A stretch of DNA of 64,000 nucleotides, taken from Bradyrhizobium sp. CIAT3101. GTDB taxonomy: Bacteria > Pseudomonadota > Alphaproteobacteria > Rhizobiales > Xanthobacteraceae. The stretch lies in NCBI RefSeq assembly GCF_029714945.1, contig NZ_CP121634.1, positions 3,431,001 to 3,495,000 of the forward strand, written 5' to 3'. Under the pieces are notes generated by a model. It did no database searches and had not been told where the DNA came from. It saw only the letters and a list, made by a program, of their open reading frames with translations. Positions 1 to 7,656 of this stretch are shown piece by piece. The position numbers and the translations under genes are program-made. Numbering within the stretch: position 1 is the stretch's first letter; every line of letters starts with the position of its first letter.

Positions 1-375
1 GCAAAGACTCTTGCGAACATGCATCGTCGGGGAACGCGGAGCCGGGCGCCTCACCAGGGGGAGGAACAACAAAATCGTTAGATTTCTTCCCATCCTCAGG
101 GATCGGATGGCCGTTGGCCTTCGCAAGCCGTTGTACGGGGTCGAGGGCTCGCTTGATGGCGCCGGTTTCGGACATACACGCTTTATGACAGTTCGGTGAC
201 AGAGCGCTGACATATACCCGACTTGACTCGCGGGGAGAAGCGCGAGCCGTCGCATCTCCATTGAAATTTCCGAGCTGTGATCGATGGGTCAATCCGGGTT
301 ACGTTCATGTCCGCCGTCATTCGCGCGGGGAATCTTCTTTCTTTCCCGACGCTTGGACGTGTGTTGGGAGAAATC
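1..375. other. Left-edge stretch without a convincing gene
   Basis: No reading frame here has a ribosome-binding site, a recognisable domain or typical codon use. A 62-codon frame near the left edge is Arg/Gly-rich and looks spurious. The last 100 bases are in frame with the DUF2000 gene, but that extension has no homology-like features. The stretch may be the regulatory region of the DUF2000 gene; I see no clear promoter. Confidence 0.4.
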
Positions 376-786
376 ATGCAGTTCGACACCAAGATCGCCG
401 TTGTCATTCGCAACGATCTCCAGGCCTGGCAGAAGCTCAATGTCGCATCGTTCCTGACGAGCGGCGTCGCGGCCGCCTTTCCGGAGTGCATCGGCGACAC
501 CTATGAGGACGCCTCTGCTACGAAATATCTTGCGCTGATCGGCCAGCCGATCCTGATTTATGGTGCCGATGGTCCGGCATTGTCGCGTGCACTCGATCGC
601 GCACTCACGCGCAGCGTCACGCCCGCGGTCTATACCGAGGACATGTTCAAGACCACGCATGATGCCGCCAATCGCGAAGCGGTGAGGGCGGTTGCGCGCG
701 CCGAGCTCAATCTCGTCGGCATCGCGATGCGCGCCGAGCGCAAGGTGATCGACAAGATTGTCGATGGGTTGAAGTTCCATAGCTGA
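376..786 (+). CDS. DUF2000 family protein
   Basis: A 136-residue protein resembling the DUF2000 family, which has a small alpha/beta fold distantly related to peptidyl-tRNA hydrolase-like proteins; its biochemical role is unknown. The N-terminus (MQFDTKIAVVIR) is the conserved first strand, followed by a helix (LNVASFLTSGVAA) and the PILIYGADG strand-turn. The frame is open 99 bases further upstream, but the ATG at 376 places the family's first beta strand at the start, so it is preferred. No signal peptide or membrane segment is visible. The gene stands alone and is followed by a palindromic repeat. The family call comes from sequence pattern only. Confidence 0.7.
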   Translation: MQFDTKIAVVIRNDLQAWQKLNVASFLTSGVAAAFPECIGDTYEDASATKYLALIGQPILIYGADGPALSRALDRALTRSVTPAVYTEDMFKTTHDAANREAVRAVARAELNLVGIAMRAERKVIDKIVDGLKFHS

Positions 787-807
787 GATAGGTGTTAGTT
801 GTTTGCA

Positions 808-951
808 CCTCTCCCGCTTGCGGGAGAGGTCAGCGCGTGCCAGGCGATGCGAAGCATCGTCCCGCGCGCCGGGTGAGGGTTCTTTCCTCTCGAGGAGTGC
901 CCCGTTGCGGAAACACCCTCTCCCCAACCCTCTCCCGCAAGCGGGAGAGGG
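808..951. repeat. Paired palindromic intergenic repeat
   Basis: Two strong hairpins bracket this stretch. The first is CCTCTCCCGC (808-817) against GCGGGAGAGG (820-829); the second is CCCTCTCCCGC (928-938) against GCGGGAGAGGG (941-951). It lies between the convergent DUF2000 and GFA genes. It looks like a member of a dispersed intergenic repeat class and may also act as a bidirectional terminator. Confidence 0.75.
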
Positions 952-959
952 AGCGCACC

Positions 960-1373
960 TCAGCTCGGCGGCATCGTCTCGAACTTGGCCAGGCCAGCAT
1001 CGAGATGGTCCCAGTCATACGCACGCGCCGCGTAGGTCACCACGTGCGGCTTGTAGCGGGCGGGCTCGTCGAGGCTCGCGGCGCGGATGGTGAAGATGTC
1101 GGGCATGGCCTTGAAGGTCATGTAGACGGCCACGCCGCACGCGGGGCAGAAGGCTCGCGTCTTCACATTGCCGCTGTCGCCGGTCATGTCCCATTTTTTG
1201 GCGTCGCCTGTCACCGTGACGCCTTCGCGCGCGAAGGTGGCGTAGGAGCCATGTCCGGTGCCGCTTTCACGCTGGCAGTCCCGGCACTGACAATGGTTGG
1301 CGAACAGGGGCTCGCCGGCGATCGAATAGCGGATCGCACCGCAGGCGCAGCCGCCGGTGTAGGGCTTGTCCAT
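960..1373 (-). CDS. GFA family zinc-binding protein (CENP-V/GFA)
   Basis: A 137-residue protein of the glutathione-dependent formaldehyde-activating enzyme (GFA)/CENP-V family. Zinc-ligand cysteines are visible: C9-x-C11 (GGCACGAIRY), C28/C30/C33 (HCQCRDC) and C76-x2-C79 (FCPACG), the complete family set. Most GFA-like proteins are not proven to act on formaldehyde, so the substrate is unknown. The start is the ATG at 1373, which has a GAGGAG box about 9 bases upstream; a GTG three codons earlier is less likely. It is the third gene of an ArsR-SRPBCC-GFA operon, 30 bases after the SRPBCC gene, so it is probably co-regulated by the ArsR protein. Confidence 0.88.
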   Translation of the reverse strand: MDKPYTGGCACGAIRYSIAGEPLFANHCQCRDCQRESGTGHGSYATFAREGVTVTGDAKKWDMTGDSGNVKTRAFCPACGVAVYMTFKAMPDIFTIRAASLDEPARYKPHVVTYAARAYDWDHLDAGLAKFETMPPS

Positions 1374-1403
1374 CGTGATCACTCCTCGACTGTCTCGTTA
1401 CTT

Positions 1404-1862
1404 TTATTCGCCGCTGATCTCGTCGAGCTGCCGGACGACCTTCTTCCAGCCGCCGCTCATGATGGTGTAGGCGCTCTCGTTCCGGGGCAGCACGAAACCC
1501 GCATGCACCAGTTGAATCCGCGTGCCGGCTTCGACCGGGGTGAGGGACCACGTCACGACAGTGTCGAGCGGCGCGCCGTAACCGATGTTGCGCTCGTCGC
1601 CGCCCTGCCAGGCATAGACGAGGCGCCGGTTCGGTATAACCTCCAGAACGCGGCAATGGATGACGCCGTCCCAGTTGCCGCCAGGCTTGGTCTGGTACGT
1701 GAAAACATTGCCGACGACGGCTTCGAAACCGGTCGGTGGCATCAGCCAGCGCGCGATCAGCTGGGCGCTGGTCAGCGCTTTCCAGATCGTCTCGGGTGCG
1801 TGAGGGAAGACGTCGTCCAGAACGATGTCCTTGGTCTCGGCTTTCAACGCGGCTGCACTCAC
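1404..1862 (-). CDS. SRPBCC (AHSA1-like) domain protein
   Basis: A 152-residue single-domain START/Bet v1-like protein of the AHSA1 type. Diagnostic patterns are the N-terminal strand ending in FPHAPETIWKALT, the turn ARWLMPPTGF, and the C-terminal helix containing SGGWKKVVRQLDE. These proteins bind hydrophobic ligands in a deep cavity; the ligand is unknown. Its start overlaps the stop of the ArsR gene by 4 bases (ATGA), which indicates translational coupling. ArsR plus AHSA1-type SRPBCC is a very common bacterial gene pair, with the ArsR member acting as the local repressor. No signal peptide is visible, so it should be cytoplasmic. Confidence 0.88.
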   Translation of the reverse strand: MSAAALKAETKDIVLDDVFPHAPETIWKALTSAQLIARWLMPPTGFEAVVGNVFTYQTKPGGNWDGVIHCRVLEVIPNRRLVYAWQGGDERNIGYGAPLDTVVTWSLTPVEAGTRIQLVHAGFVLPRNESAYTIMSGGWKKVVRQLDEISGE

Positions 1863-2194
1863 GGGTCGATCTCCTTCAAGAGGTCACGCAGGTTCTGGAA
1901 GCGCTCGCGCCAGAAGACGCCGTAATGATCCATCCAGGTCACCAGCGGCTCGAGGCCTTGCGGCGCGGCGCGGTAATAGACGTTGCGGCCTTCGGCGCGC
2001 TCGGCGACGAGGCCGGCCTGCTTCAACGATTTGAGGTGCTGCGAGATCGCGCCCTGCGTCACGCCGCTGCCGCGCGTGAGGTCGGCGACGCTGATCTCCT
2101 TGCTCTCGAACACGCGCTCGAACACCGCGCGGCGGGTCGGATCGGCGAGGGCGCGCATCACGACGGAGACAGGGTTTGGGGCGGCTTCGATCAT
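1859..2194 (-). CDS. ArsR family transcriptional regulator
   Basis: A 111-residue winged-helix repressor. The ADPTRRAVFER motif near the N-terminus and the helix-turn-helix SVADLTRGSGVTQGAISQHL with the following wing are typical of ArsR proteins. The CxC metal-binding motif of ArsR/SmtB metal sensors is absent, so this belongs to the non-metal subgroup usually paired with SRPBCC genes. The ATG at 2194 is chosen over an in-frame TTG at 2203. Two perfect inverted repeats lie directly upstream and overlap a predicted promoter, so autoregulation is likely. It is the first gene of the ArsR-SRPBCC-GFA operon. Confidence 0.9.
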   Translation of the reverse strand: MIEAAPNPVSVVMRALADPTRRAVFERVFESKEISVADLTRGSGVTQGAISQHLKSLKQAGLVAERAEGRNVYYRAAPQGLEPLVTWMDHYGVFWRERFQNLRDLLKEIDP

Positions 2195-2200
2195 GTCAAT

Positions 2201-2237
2201 CAATTAGCGTTAGCTAATGAATTAGTCAATACTAATT
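2201..2237 (-). promoter_or_regulatory. ArsR promoter with two operator-like inverted repeats
   Basis: Read on the minus strand, TTGACT (2229-2224) and TAATTG (2206-2201) are separated by 17 bases and form a good sigma-70-type promoter. Two perfect inverted repeats overlap it: ATTAGC-N4-GCTAAT at 2203-2218 and AATTAGT-N4-ACTAATT at 2220-2237. The stretch is AT-rich in a GC-rich genome. The positions fit ArsR binding to block RNA polymerase. Confidence 0.7.
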
Positions 2238-2265
2238 TGTTCGGCATCAGTGGCCGTGATCGCGA

Positions 2266-2294
2266 TTGACTATGACTGACTAGTCAGTCATAAA
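2266..2294 (+). promoter_or_regulatory. TetR operon promoter with a 22-bp perfect palindromic operator
   Basis: A perfect 22-bp palindrome spans 2271-2292; its half-site is TATGACTGACT. It fills the 17-base spacer between TTGACT (2266-2271) and CATAAA (2289-2294), and the tetR-like start codon follows at 2301. An operator placed between -35 and -10 is a classic arrangement for TetR-type self-repression. The predicted transcription start falls almost on the ATG, so the mRNA may be nearly leaderless. Confidence 0.75.
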
Positions 2295-2300
2295 TAGGGA

Positions 2301-2987
2301 ATGACAAAGAAGCCCACCAAAGCGGCTGCGGCCAAAGCAGCAAGTCCCAAGCCGGAAGCGGACGGGGAAGCCGCTGCTCCGGCATCGAGCCGCGCCACGC
2401 GCGCGGCCGAGCGGCGTGATGCGATCGTCGAGGCCGCCATGGAGGAGTTCATCGCGCGCGGCTTTGCCGCGACGCGGCTCGACGACATCGCCAAGCGCGC
2501 AGGCGTCGCGAAGGGCACGATCTACCTGCATTTCAAGGACAAGGAATCGATGTTCGAGGAGCTGGTGCGCACCGTGATCGTGCCGGTGGTGGCGCGGCTC
2601 AATGCGTTGCCGCCGCCGACGGGCTCGGTGCGCGATCTGATCGAAACCTTTGCCGGCAACTTTCTCAAAGAGGTGATCGGGACGCGACGCGGCGATCTGG
2701 TCCGCCTCATCGTGGCCGAAGGGCCGCGCTTTCCATCGGTCGCCGACTTCTACTACCGCGAGGTCGTGTCGCGCGGGATCGCGGGCATGCGCGCCCTGAT
2801 CGAGCTCGGCGTGGCCCGCGGCGAGATCCACCAGAAGAATCTCGCTCGCTATCCGCAGATCCTGATCGCGCCCGCGATGATCGCGGTGATCTGGCAGAGC
2901 CTGTTTGCGCGGCACGCGCCGCTCGATGCGCAGGACATGCTGCGCGTCCATCTCGATTTGATTTTTGGCGAACGGAGGACGACATGA
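2301..2987 (+). CDS. TetR family transcriptional regulator of an efflux operon
   Basis: A 228-residue TetR/AcrR protein. About 30 N-terminal residues are Ala/Lys/Pro-rich and probably disordered. The DNA-binding domain follows, with the helix-turn-helix TRLDDIAKRAGVAKGTIYLH and the family-typical FKDKESMFEELV. The C-terminal helical ligand domain is of ordinary length. Its stop overlaps the start of the HlyD-like gene by 4 bases (ATGA), so it is the first gene of the TetR-HlyD-ABC-ABC operon and probably represses its own operon through the palindrome just upstream. The inducing ligand cannot be read from sequence; hydrophobic drugs are usual for such regulators. An AGGGA box directly abuts the ATG, which is too close for normal use. 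Confidence 0.9.
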   Translation: MTKKPTKAAAAKAASPKPEADGEAAAPASSRATRAAERRDAIVEAAMEEFIARGFAATRLDDIAKRAGVAKGTIYLHFKDKESMFEELVRTVIVPVVARLNALPPPTGSVRDLIETFAGNFLKEVIGTRRGDLVRLIVAEGPRFPSVADFYYREVVSRGIAGMRALIELGVARGEIHQKNLARYPQILIAPAMIAVIWQSLFARHAPLDAQDMLRVHLDLIFGERRTT

Positions 2988-3772
2988 GGTCGTCGCAAAG
3001 CATATTTGCAATCGCATTGGCCGCTGTGCTCGCAACCGGACTTGCCGGTTGCAATGAGAAGCGCGATCCCGGCTTCCAGGGCTGGGTCGAAGCTGACATG
3101 ATCTATGTCAGTCCGGACGAGGCGGGCCGGGTCATCAAGCTGGACATCCGCGAAGGCGATGTCGTGAAGGTCAGCGATCCCCTGTATTCCGTCGACGACG
3201 ATCTCCAGCTCGCCGATCTCAACCAGACCAAGGCGACGCTTGCCAACGCGCAGCAGGTGTTCGATCGCGCGGATTCCCTGCGCAAGACCGGCTCGGGCAC
3301 GCAAGCCGCGCTCGATTCCGCCGTCTCCGACTTGCGGGTCGCGCAGGCGCGGGTGGTCACGTCGGAGACGCGGTTGGCGCGGCGCAAGGGTTTTGCGCCA
3401 GTCGCCGGGACCATCCAGCAGATCTATTTCCGCGAGGGCGAGATGGTCGCGGCGCAGCGGCCGGTGCTCTCGATCATGCCGCCCGGCAACATGAAGCTGC
3501 GCTTCTTCGTGCCCGAAGCGGAGTTGCCGAAATTGTCGATCGGCGACGAAGTGCGGGTCGCCTGCGACAATTGCGCGGCCGATCTCACCGCCAAGATCTA
3601 TTTCATCGCGACCTCGGCGGAATACACGCCACCGGTGATCTACAGCCTCGAGGAGCGCAACAAGCTCGTCTACCTGATCCAGGCGCGGCCCTCGCGGCCC
3701 GATGCCTTGCGGGTGGGGCAGCCGATCGACGTCTATCTCCATCCCAAGACGCCGGTGGCGGACAAGCGATGA
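2984..3772 (+). CDS. HlyD-family periplasmic adaptor lipoprotein of an ABC exporter
   Basis: A 262-residue membrane-fusion (periplasmic adaptor) protein. An N-terminal lipoprotein signal ends in the lipobox LAGC, with Cys23 as the acylation site. A biotinyl-lipoyl-like half-domain follows (GRVIKLDIREGDVVKVSDPL), then a coiled-coil hairpin (about residues 70-125), the second lipoyl half (FAPVAGTIQQIYFREGEMV) and a beta-barrel region. In YbhG/YhiI-type systems such proteins link an ABC-2 exporter to an outer-membrane channel. It overlaps the TetR gene upstream and the ATPase gene downstream by 4 bases each, which indicates tight co-translation. No outer-membrane factor gene is nearby, so a shared TolC-like channel is inferred. 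Confidence 0.9.
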   Translation: MRSSQSIFAIALAAVLATGLAGCNEKRDPGFQGWVEADMIYVSPDEAGRVIKLDIREGDVVKVSDPLYSVDDDLQLADLNQTKATLANAQQVFDRADSLRKTGSGTQAALDSAVSDLRVAQARVVTSETRLARRKGFAPVAGTIQQIYFREGEMVAAQRPVLSIMPPGNMKLRFFVPEAELPKLSIGDEVRVACDNCAADLTAKIYFIATSAEYTPPVIYSLEERNKLVYLIQARPSRPDALRVGQPIDVYLHPKTPVADKR

Positions 3773-4704
3773 ACGCGGGCAACGATATCGCGATCGACGT
3801 CAAGGGCCTGACCAAGTCGTTCGGCGGCCGCGAGGTCGTGCACGATCTGTCGATGCAGGTGAAGCGCGGCTCGATCTACGGCTTTCTCGGGCCGAACGGC
3901 TCGGGCAAGACCACGACCATCCGCATCCTCTGTGGCTTGCTCACACCCGACAGCGGCGAGGGCACCTGCCTCGGCTACGACATCCTGAAGGACGCCGACA
4001 AGATCAAGCGCCAGGTCGGCTACATGACCCAGCGCTTCAGCCTGTACCAGGACCTGTCCGTGCGCGAGAATCTCGAATTCGTCGCGCGGCTCTATGGCAT
4101 CACCGACCCGCGCGGTGCGGCGCGCGACATGATCAAGCGGCTCGGGCTTTCGGGCCGCGAGGAGCAGCTCGCCGGCGAGCTCTCCGGCGGCTGGAAGCAG
4201 CGGCTGGCGTTAGGTGCCTGCACGCTGCCGAGCCCGAAGCTGCTCTTGCTCGACGAGCCGACGGCCGGCGTCGATCCCAAGGCGCGGCGCGATTTCTGGA
4301 ACGAGATCCATGCGCTCGCGGCCGAAGGGCTCACCGTGCTGGTTTCGACCCATTACATGGACGAGGCCGAGCGCTGCCACGAGATCGCTTACATCGCCTA
4401 CGGTCATCTGCTGACGCACGGCACGGTGGAGGAGGTGATCGCGGGATCCGCACTTTCGACCTACACCGTAACGGGCGAAGATTTGAACGACCTCACGGCC
4501 GCACTCACCGGCAAGCCCGGTATCGATATGGTCGCACCGTTCGGCACATCGCTGCATGTTTCCGGGCGCGACGTTGCCGCGCTCGAGGCCAGCATCGCGC
4601 CGTGGCGCGACAACAGCGGTCTGCACTGGCAAAAATCGGTGCCCTCGCTGGAAGACGTGTTCATCGAGCTGATGGGCCGCTCCAAGGACAATTTTCAAGG
4701 ATAG
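3769..4704 (+). CDS. ABC transporter ATP-binding protein (ABC-2 drug exporter type)
   Basis: A 311-residue ATPase of the ABC-2/CcmA-like group. Walker A is at residues 41-48 (GPNGSGKT), the signature is LSGGW followed by KQRLALG, and Walker B is LLLLDEP with TAGVDPKARRDFW as the D-loop region. The switch His lies in VLVSTHYMDEAE. The C-terminal extension (about residues 225-311) is typical of YbhF/DrrA-type exporters. The first ATG overlaps the HlyD stop (ATGA). Five bases separate it from the permease gene. With the adaptor and the permease it should form a half-transporter dimer driving efflux of a hydrophobic compound; the substrate is unknown. Confidence 0.93.
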   Translation: MNAGNDIAIDVKGLTKSFGGREVVHDLSMQVKRGSIYGFLGPNGSGKTTTIRILCGLLTPDSGEGTCLGYDILKDADKIKRQVGYMTQRFSLYQDLSVRENLEFVARLYGITDPRGAARDMIKRLGLSGREEQLAGELSGGWKQRLALGACTLPSPKLLLLDEPTAGVDPKARRDFWNEIHALAAEGLTVLVSTHYMDEAERCHEIAYIAYGHLLTHGTVEEVIAGSALSTYTVTGEDLNDLTAALTGKPGIDMVAPFGTSLHVSGRDVAALEASIAPWRDNSGLHWQKSVPSLEDVFIELMGRSKDNFQG

Positions 4705-4709
4705 TTACA

Positions 4710-5873
4710 ATGAGCGCCGTCGATCATCCCGCGCCAGCGCACGAAATCCGGGAGCGGTTCGGCTTCTGGAAGCGCTCCTATGCGATGCTGGTCAAGGAGT
4801 TCATCCAGCTCAAGCGCGATCGGGTCTCGTTCGCGATGATCGTGATGCTGCCGGTGATGCAGCTCTTGCTGTTCGGCTATGCCATCAACACCACGCCGCA
4901 CAATCTGCCGAGCGCGGTGCTGCTCCAGGAAGATTCCGATCTCGCCCGCTCGGTCCTGAAGGCGCTGGAGAACACCGCCTATTACCGCTTCATCTACGAG
5001 GTGCATGACGTTGACGAATTCGACAACCTCCTGAAATCCGGCAAGGTGCTGTTCGGCGTCGAGATCCCGCGCGGCTTCGAGCGCGCGGTGCGCCGCGGCG
5101 ACAAGCCGGCGCTGCTGGTCGCGGCTGATGCCACCGATCCGGTCGCGGCGAGCGCCGCACTCGGCTCGCTCGGCATGATCGTGCAGACTGCGCTGGCGCA
5201 CGATCTCTACATCGGCGATCCCCCGGAAATGCCGTTCGAGATCCGCGCGCACGCCCGCTACAATCCGGCCGCGAATTCCAGCCTCAACATCGTGCCGGGC
5301 CTGGTCGGCACCATCCTCACCATGACCATGCTGATCTTCACCGCGCTCTCGGTGACGCGCGAGGTCGAGCGCGGCACGATGGAGAGCCTGCTGTCGATGC
5401 CGATCAAGCCGGTCGAGGTGATGTTCGGCAAGATCATCCCTTACGTGCTGGTCGGCTTTATCCAGGCCTTCCTGATCATCAGCATCGGTATCGGCCTGTT
5501 CGGCGTGCCGCTGCTCGGCAACGTCCTCCTGCTGGCGTTGCTGTCGACGCTCTTCATCGCCACGAATCTCTCGATCGGGTACACGATCTCGACCCTGGTG
5601 CAGAACCAGCTCCAGGCCATGCAGATGTCGATGATGTTCTTCCTGCCGAGCATCCTGTTGTCCGGCTTCATGTTCCCGTTCGCGGGCATGCCGAATTGGG
5701 CGCAATATGTCGGCGAATGCCTGCCGCTAACACACTATCTGCGCATCGTCCGCGCCATCATGCTGAAGGGCGCCTCCATGCCTAACCTGCGTTTCGACGC
5801 GGCAGCGCTCGCCATCCTGATGCTGGTCGCGATGACCATCGCCGTGACGCGCTTCCGCCGCACGCTGGATTGA
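4710..5873 (+). CDS. ABC-2 type transporter permease
   Basis: A 387-residue permease of the ABC-2 superfamily (YbhS/YbhR-like). A short cytoplasmic N-terminus precedes the first membrane segment (FAMIVMLPVMQLLLFGYAI). A large extracytoplasmic domain (about residues 55-190) follows, then five C-terminal membrane segments. The motif REVERGTMESLLSMPIKP is the conserved intracellular coupling element of this family. It is the last core gene of the TetR-regulated exporter operon and should pair as a homodimer with the ATPase, since only one permease gene is present. The nucleotide-cyclase gene starts 30 bases later on the same strand and may be co-transcribed. Confidence 0.92.
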   Translation: MSAVDHPAPAHEIRERFGFWKRSYAMLVKEFIQLKRDRVSFAMIVMLPVMQLLLFGYAINTTPHNLPSAVLLQEDSDLARSVLKALENTAYYRFIYEVHDVDEFDNLLKSGKVLFGVEIPRGFERAVRRGDKPALLVAADATDPVAASAALGSLGMIVQTALAHDLYIGDPPEMPFEIRAHARYNPAANSSLNIVPGLVGTILTMTMLIFTALSVTREVERGTMESLLSMPIKPVEVMFGKIIPYVLVGFIQAFLIISIGIGLFGVPLLGNVLLLALLSTLFIATNLSIGYTISTLVQNQLQAMQMSMMFFLPSILLSGFMFPFAGMPNWAQYVGECLPLTHYLRIVRAIMLKGASMPNLRFDAAALAILMLVAMTIAVTRFRRTLD

Positions 5874-5903
5874 GGCAGACTGCCCCGGAATCGAGGGGGT
5901 GAA

Positions 5904-7211
5904 ATGGTCAGCCTGGTCAGCGGGAAAGTCCGGCAGAAAGCCGTCTTGTCGGAGGAGTTCGAGCGCGAGCTGACGCGCGAAGTGCTGCGCACCGAGCTGT
6001 TGCGGGTGAAGGCGTTGATCGCCACCGGCTGCGTCATGATGGTCATGCTCACGGCAACCTTCGTGATCGATCCTGCCATCTCGAACCGGATCTGGCGCGG
6101 GACCGAGGGCATGGTCCGCGAATATGTCCTCGTGGCGGGGTTCCTGCTGTTCGAGGTCTGGGTCCACAGCCAGATCAGGCGAAACATCAAGCTCGATCGC
6201 GACCTGCCGGTGGTCAGGCGCTATATCGGCGCCTTCATCGAGACGTCGCTGCCGACGCTCATCCTGATCCTCCAGATCCGCAGCATGGGCGCGAGCCAGG
6301 CGCTCGGCTTCGTGTTGCCTCTGGTCTATTTCATCTTCGTCATTCTTTCGACGCTGCGGCTCGATTTCTGGCTGTCCACCTTCACGGGATTTGTCGCCGC
6401 AGCCGAACTGCTGGCTGTTGCGCTGTACTACAATCCGGTGAGCGACGCCGGCGAGCCTCTGATCTACTTCCACACCGTGCGCAGTATGGTCATCCTGGTC
6501 TGCGGCGTGCTGGCGGGCTCCGTCGGCGCGCAATTGCGGCGGCAATTCGCCGCGAGCATCGCGGCGGCCACCGCGCGCGACCGGGTGACCAACCTGTTCG
6601 GCCAGCACGTCTCGCCGCAAGTGGTCGAGCGGCTGATGGCGGAGGGGACGAGCGCGGCGGGCGACCTCCGCTGCGTCGCCGTGATGTTCGTCGATTTCCG
6701 CGGCTTTACCGCCGGCGCGCAGTCGCGCACGCCGCAGGAGGTCGTCGACCGGCTCGACGGCGCCTTCGCGGTGCTGGTCGATATTCTCGACCGCCACGGC
6801 GGCATCGTGAACAAGTTTCTCGGCGACGGTTTTCTCGCGCTGTTCGGTGCGCCGCTGGAGGCATCCGATGCGGCGCATCGCGCGGTCGCCGCAGGTCGCG
6901 ACATGCTGACCGCGATGGATCACATCAATGCGCAGACGAGCTGGCCGCTGCGGATCGGCATCGGCATCCATTTCGGCGAGGTCGTCGCCGGCAATATCGG
7001 CTCGCCCCGGCGCAAGGAATACACCGTGATCGGCGACACCGTGAACTTCGCCTCGCGGCTGGAAGCACTCAACAAGGAGTTCGGCTCGCAGCTCCTGATC
7101 TCGGCATCCGTGCGCGACGCGCTCGGCGACGATGGCGAGGATGCGGTCGCGCTCGGCGAGGTCACGGTGCGCGGTTACGAGCAGCCGGTCGCGGTGTTTC
7201 AACTGGGGTGA
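5904..7211 (+). CDS. Membrane-bound class III adenylate/guanylate cyclase
   Basis: A 435-residue protein with an N-terminal membrane domain of about six hydrophobic segments (roughly residues 35-205) and a C-terminal class III nucleotide cyclase domain (about 255-400). Both metal-binding aspartates are present: D264 in VMFVDFRGF and D308 in KFLGDGFLALFG. The late motif EYTVIGDTVNFASRLE carries the transition-state-type residues, so the enzyme looks active and probably makes cAMP. The membrane domain is not a recognisable CHASE or HAMP module. It lies 30 bases after the ABC-2 permease gene, so read-through from the efflux operon is possible; whether the two are functionally linked is unknown. 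Confidence 0.9.
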   Translation: MVSLVSGKVRQKAVLSEEFERELTREVLRTELLRVKALIATGCVMMVMLTATFVIDPAISNRIWRGTEGMVREYVLVAGFLLFEVWVHSQIRRNIKLDRDLPVVRRYIGAFIETSLPTLILILQIRSMGASQALGFVLPLVYFIFVILSTLRLDFWLSTFTGFVAAAELLAVALYYNPVSDAGEPLIYFHTVRSMVILVCGVLAGSVGAQLRRQFAASIAAATARDRVTNLFGQHVSPQVVERLMAEGTSAAGDLRCVAVMFVDFRGFTAGAQSRTPQEVVDRLDGAFAVLVDILDRHGGIVNKFLGDGFLALFGAPLEASDAAHRAVAAGRDMLTAMDHINAQTSWPLRIGIGIHFGEVVAGNIGSPRRKEYTVIGDTVNFASRLEALNKEFGSQLLISASVRDALGDDGEDAVALGEVTVRGYEQPVAVFQLG

Positions 7212-7324
7212 GGCGACCGCTCGCGTTTCTTTGAAGGCGCGCGTTGAAATATCCGCTGCGCCATTCCGCTCTTGGACTTCAGGAGGCCGCAACCGGCTTC
7301 CTGATATCACCTGGAGAGGAAACC

Positions 7325-7522
7325 ATGACCCGATTGACCTTTGTCTCGGCTGCTCTGATCGCTGCTTCGGTCTATCAAATACAGGCCGCTGCGGCTCGTG
7401 ACGTCGCGCCGATGCGGCGCGGCGCGGCCCATGCGACGGCGGACTGCGCGCGGGCTCCGGCGGAGGGCGCGTACGCGACTGCGCCGTACAAGGAGCCGCC
7501 CTGCATGCCGAAGACGAACTGA
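7325..7522 (+). CDS. Small secreted hypothetical protein
   Basis: A 65-residue protein with a clear Sec signal peptide (hydrophobic core FVSAALIAASVYQIQ, probable cleavage after AAA near residue 24). The mature part is about 40 residues, Ala/Pro/Arg-rich, with two cysteines (DCARAP and PPCMPK) that could form a disulfide. A GGAGAGGA box precedes the ATG at 7325, supporting this start over an in-frame upstream one. I do not recognise a family. It is transcribed in the same direction as the cyclase 113 bases upstream, but a separate promoter is likely. A strong hairpin follows. Confidence 0.6.
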   Translation: MTRLTFVSAALIAASVYQIQAAAARDVAPMRRGAAHATADCARAPAEGAYATAPYKEPPCMPKTN

Positions 7523-7535
7523 CAATCGAAGTCAG

Positions 7536-7575
7536 GCGAGGCCGGGTAGGGCGACGTCAGCCAACCCGGCCTCGC
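7536..7575 (+). terminator. Terminator-like hairpin
   Basis: A perfect 12-bp stem pairs GCGAGGCCGGGT (7536-7547) with ACCCGGCCTCGC (7564-7575) directly after the small secreted-protein gene. There is no T-tract, so it may be a factor-assisted terminator or an mRNA 3' stabiliser. Confidence 0.5.
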
Positions 7576-7611
7576 GCCCGCATTCCCTGATGTTGTGTCT
7601 TTTCGGTATCC

Positions 7612-7655
7612 TGGTAGTTATTGACTCTACCATCATCTAGTCATCTATATGACTA
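7612..7655 (+). promoter_or_regulatory. GntR promoter with two inverted repeats
   Basis: Two perfect inverted repeats precede the GntR start codon at 7657: TGGTAG-N9-CTACCA (7612-7632) and TAGTCAT-CTAT-ATGACTA (7638-7655). TTGACT (7621-7626) and CTATAT (7645-7650) form a possible promoter with 18-base spacing whose transcription start would fall near the ATG. The second repeat covers the -10 region, which fits autorepression. No Shine-Dalgarno sequence is visible. Confidence 0.6.
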
Positions 7656-7656
7656 T

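Noticed and set aside
11..199. A 62-codon frame at the left edge
   Set aside because: No ribosome-binding site or motif and biased Arg/Gly composition; treated as non-coding.
5727..7310. A 527-residue open frame on the minus strand
   Set aside because: It covers the cyclase gene in antisense; no domain, His/Asp/Arg-rich as expected for antisense of high-GC coding DNA.
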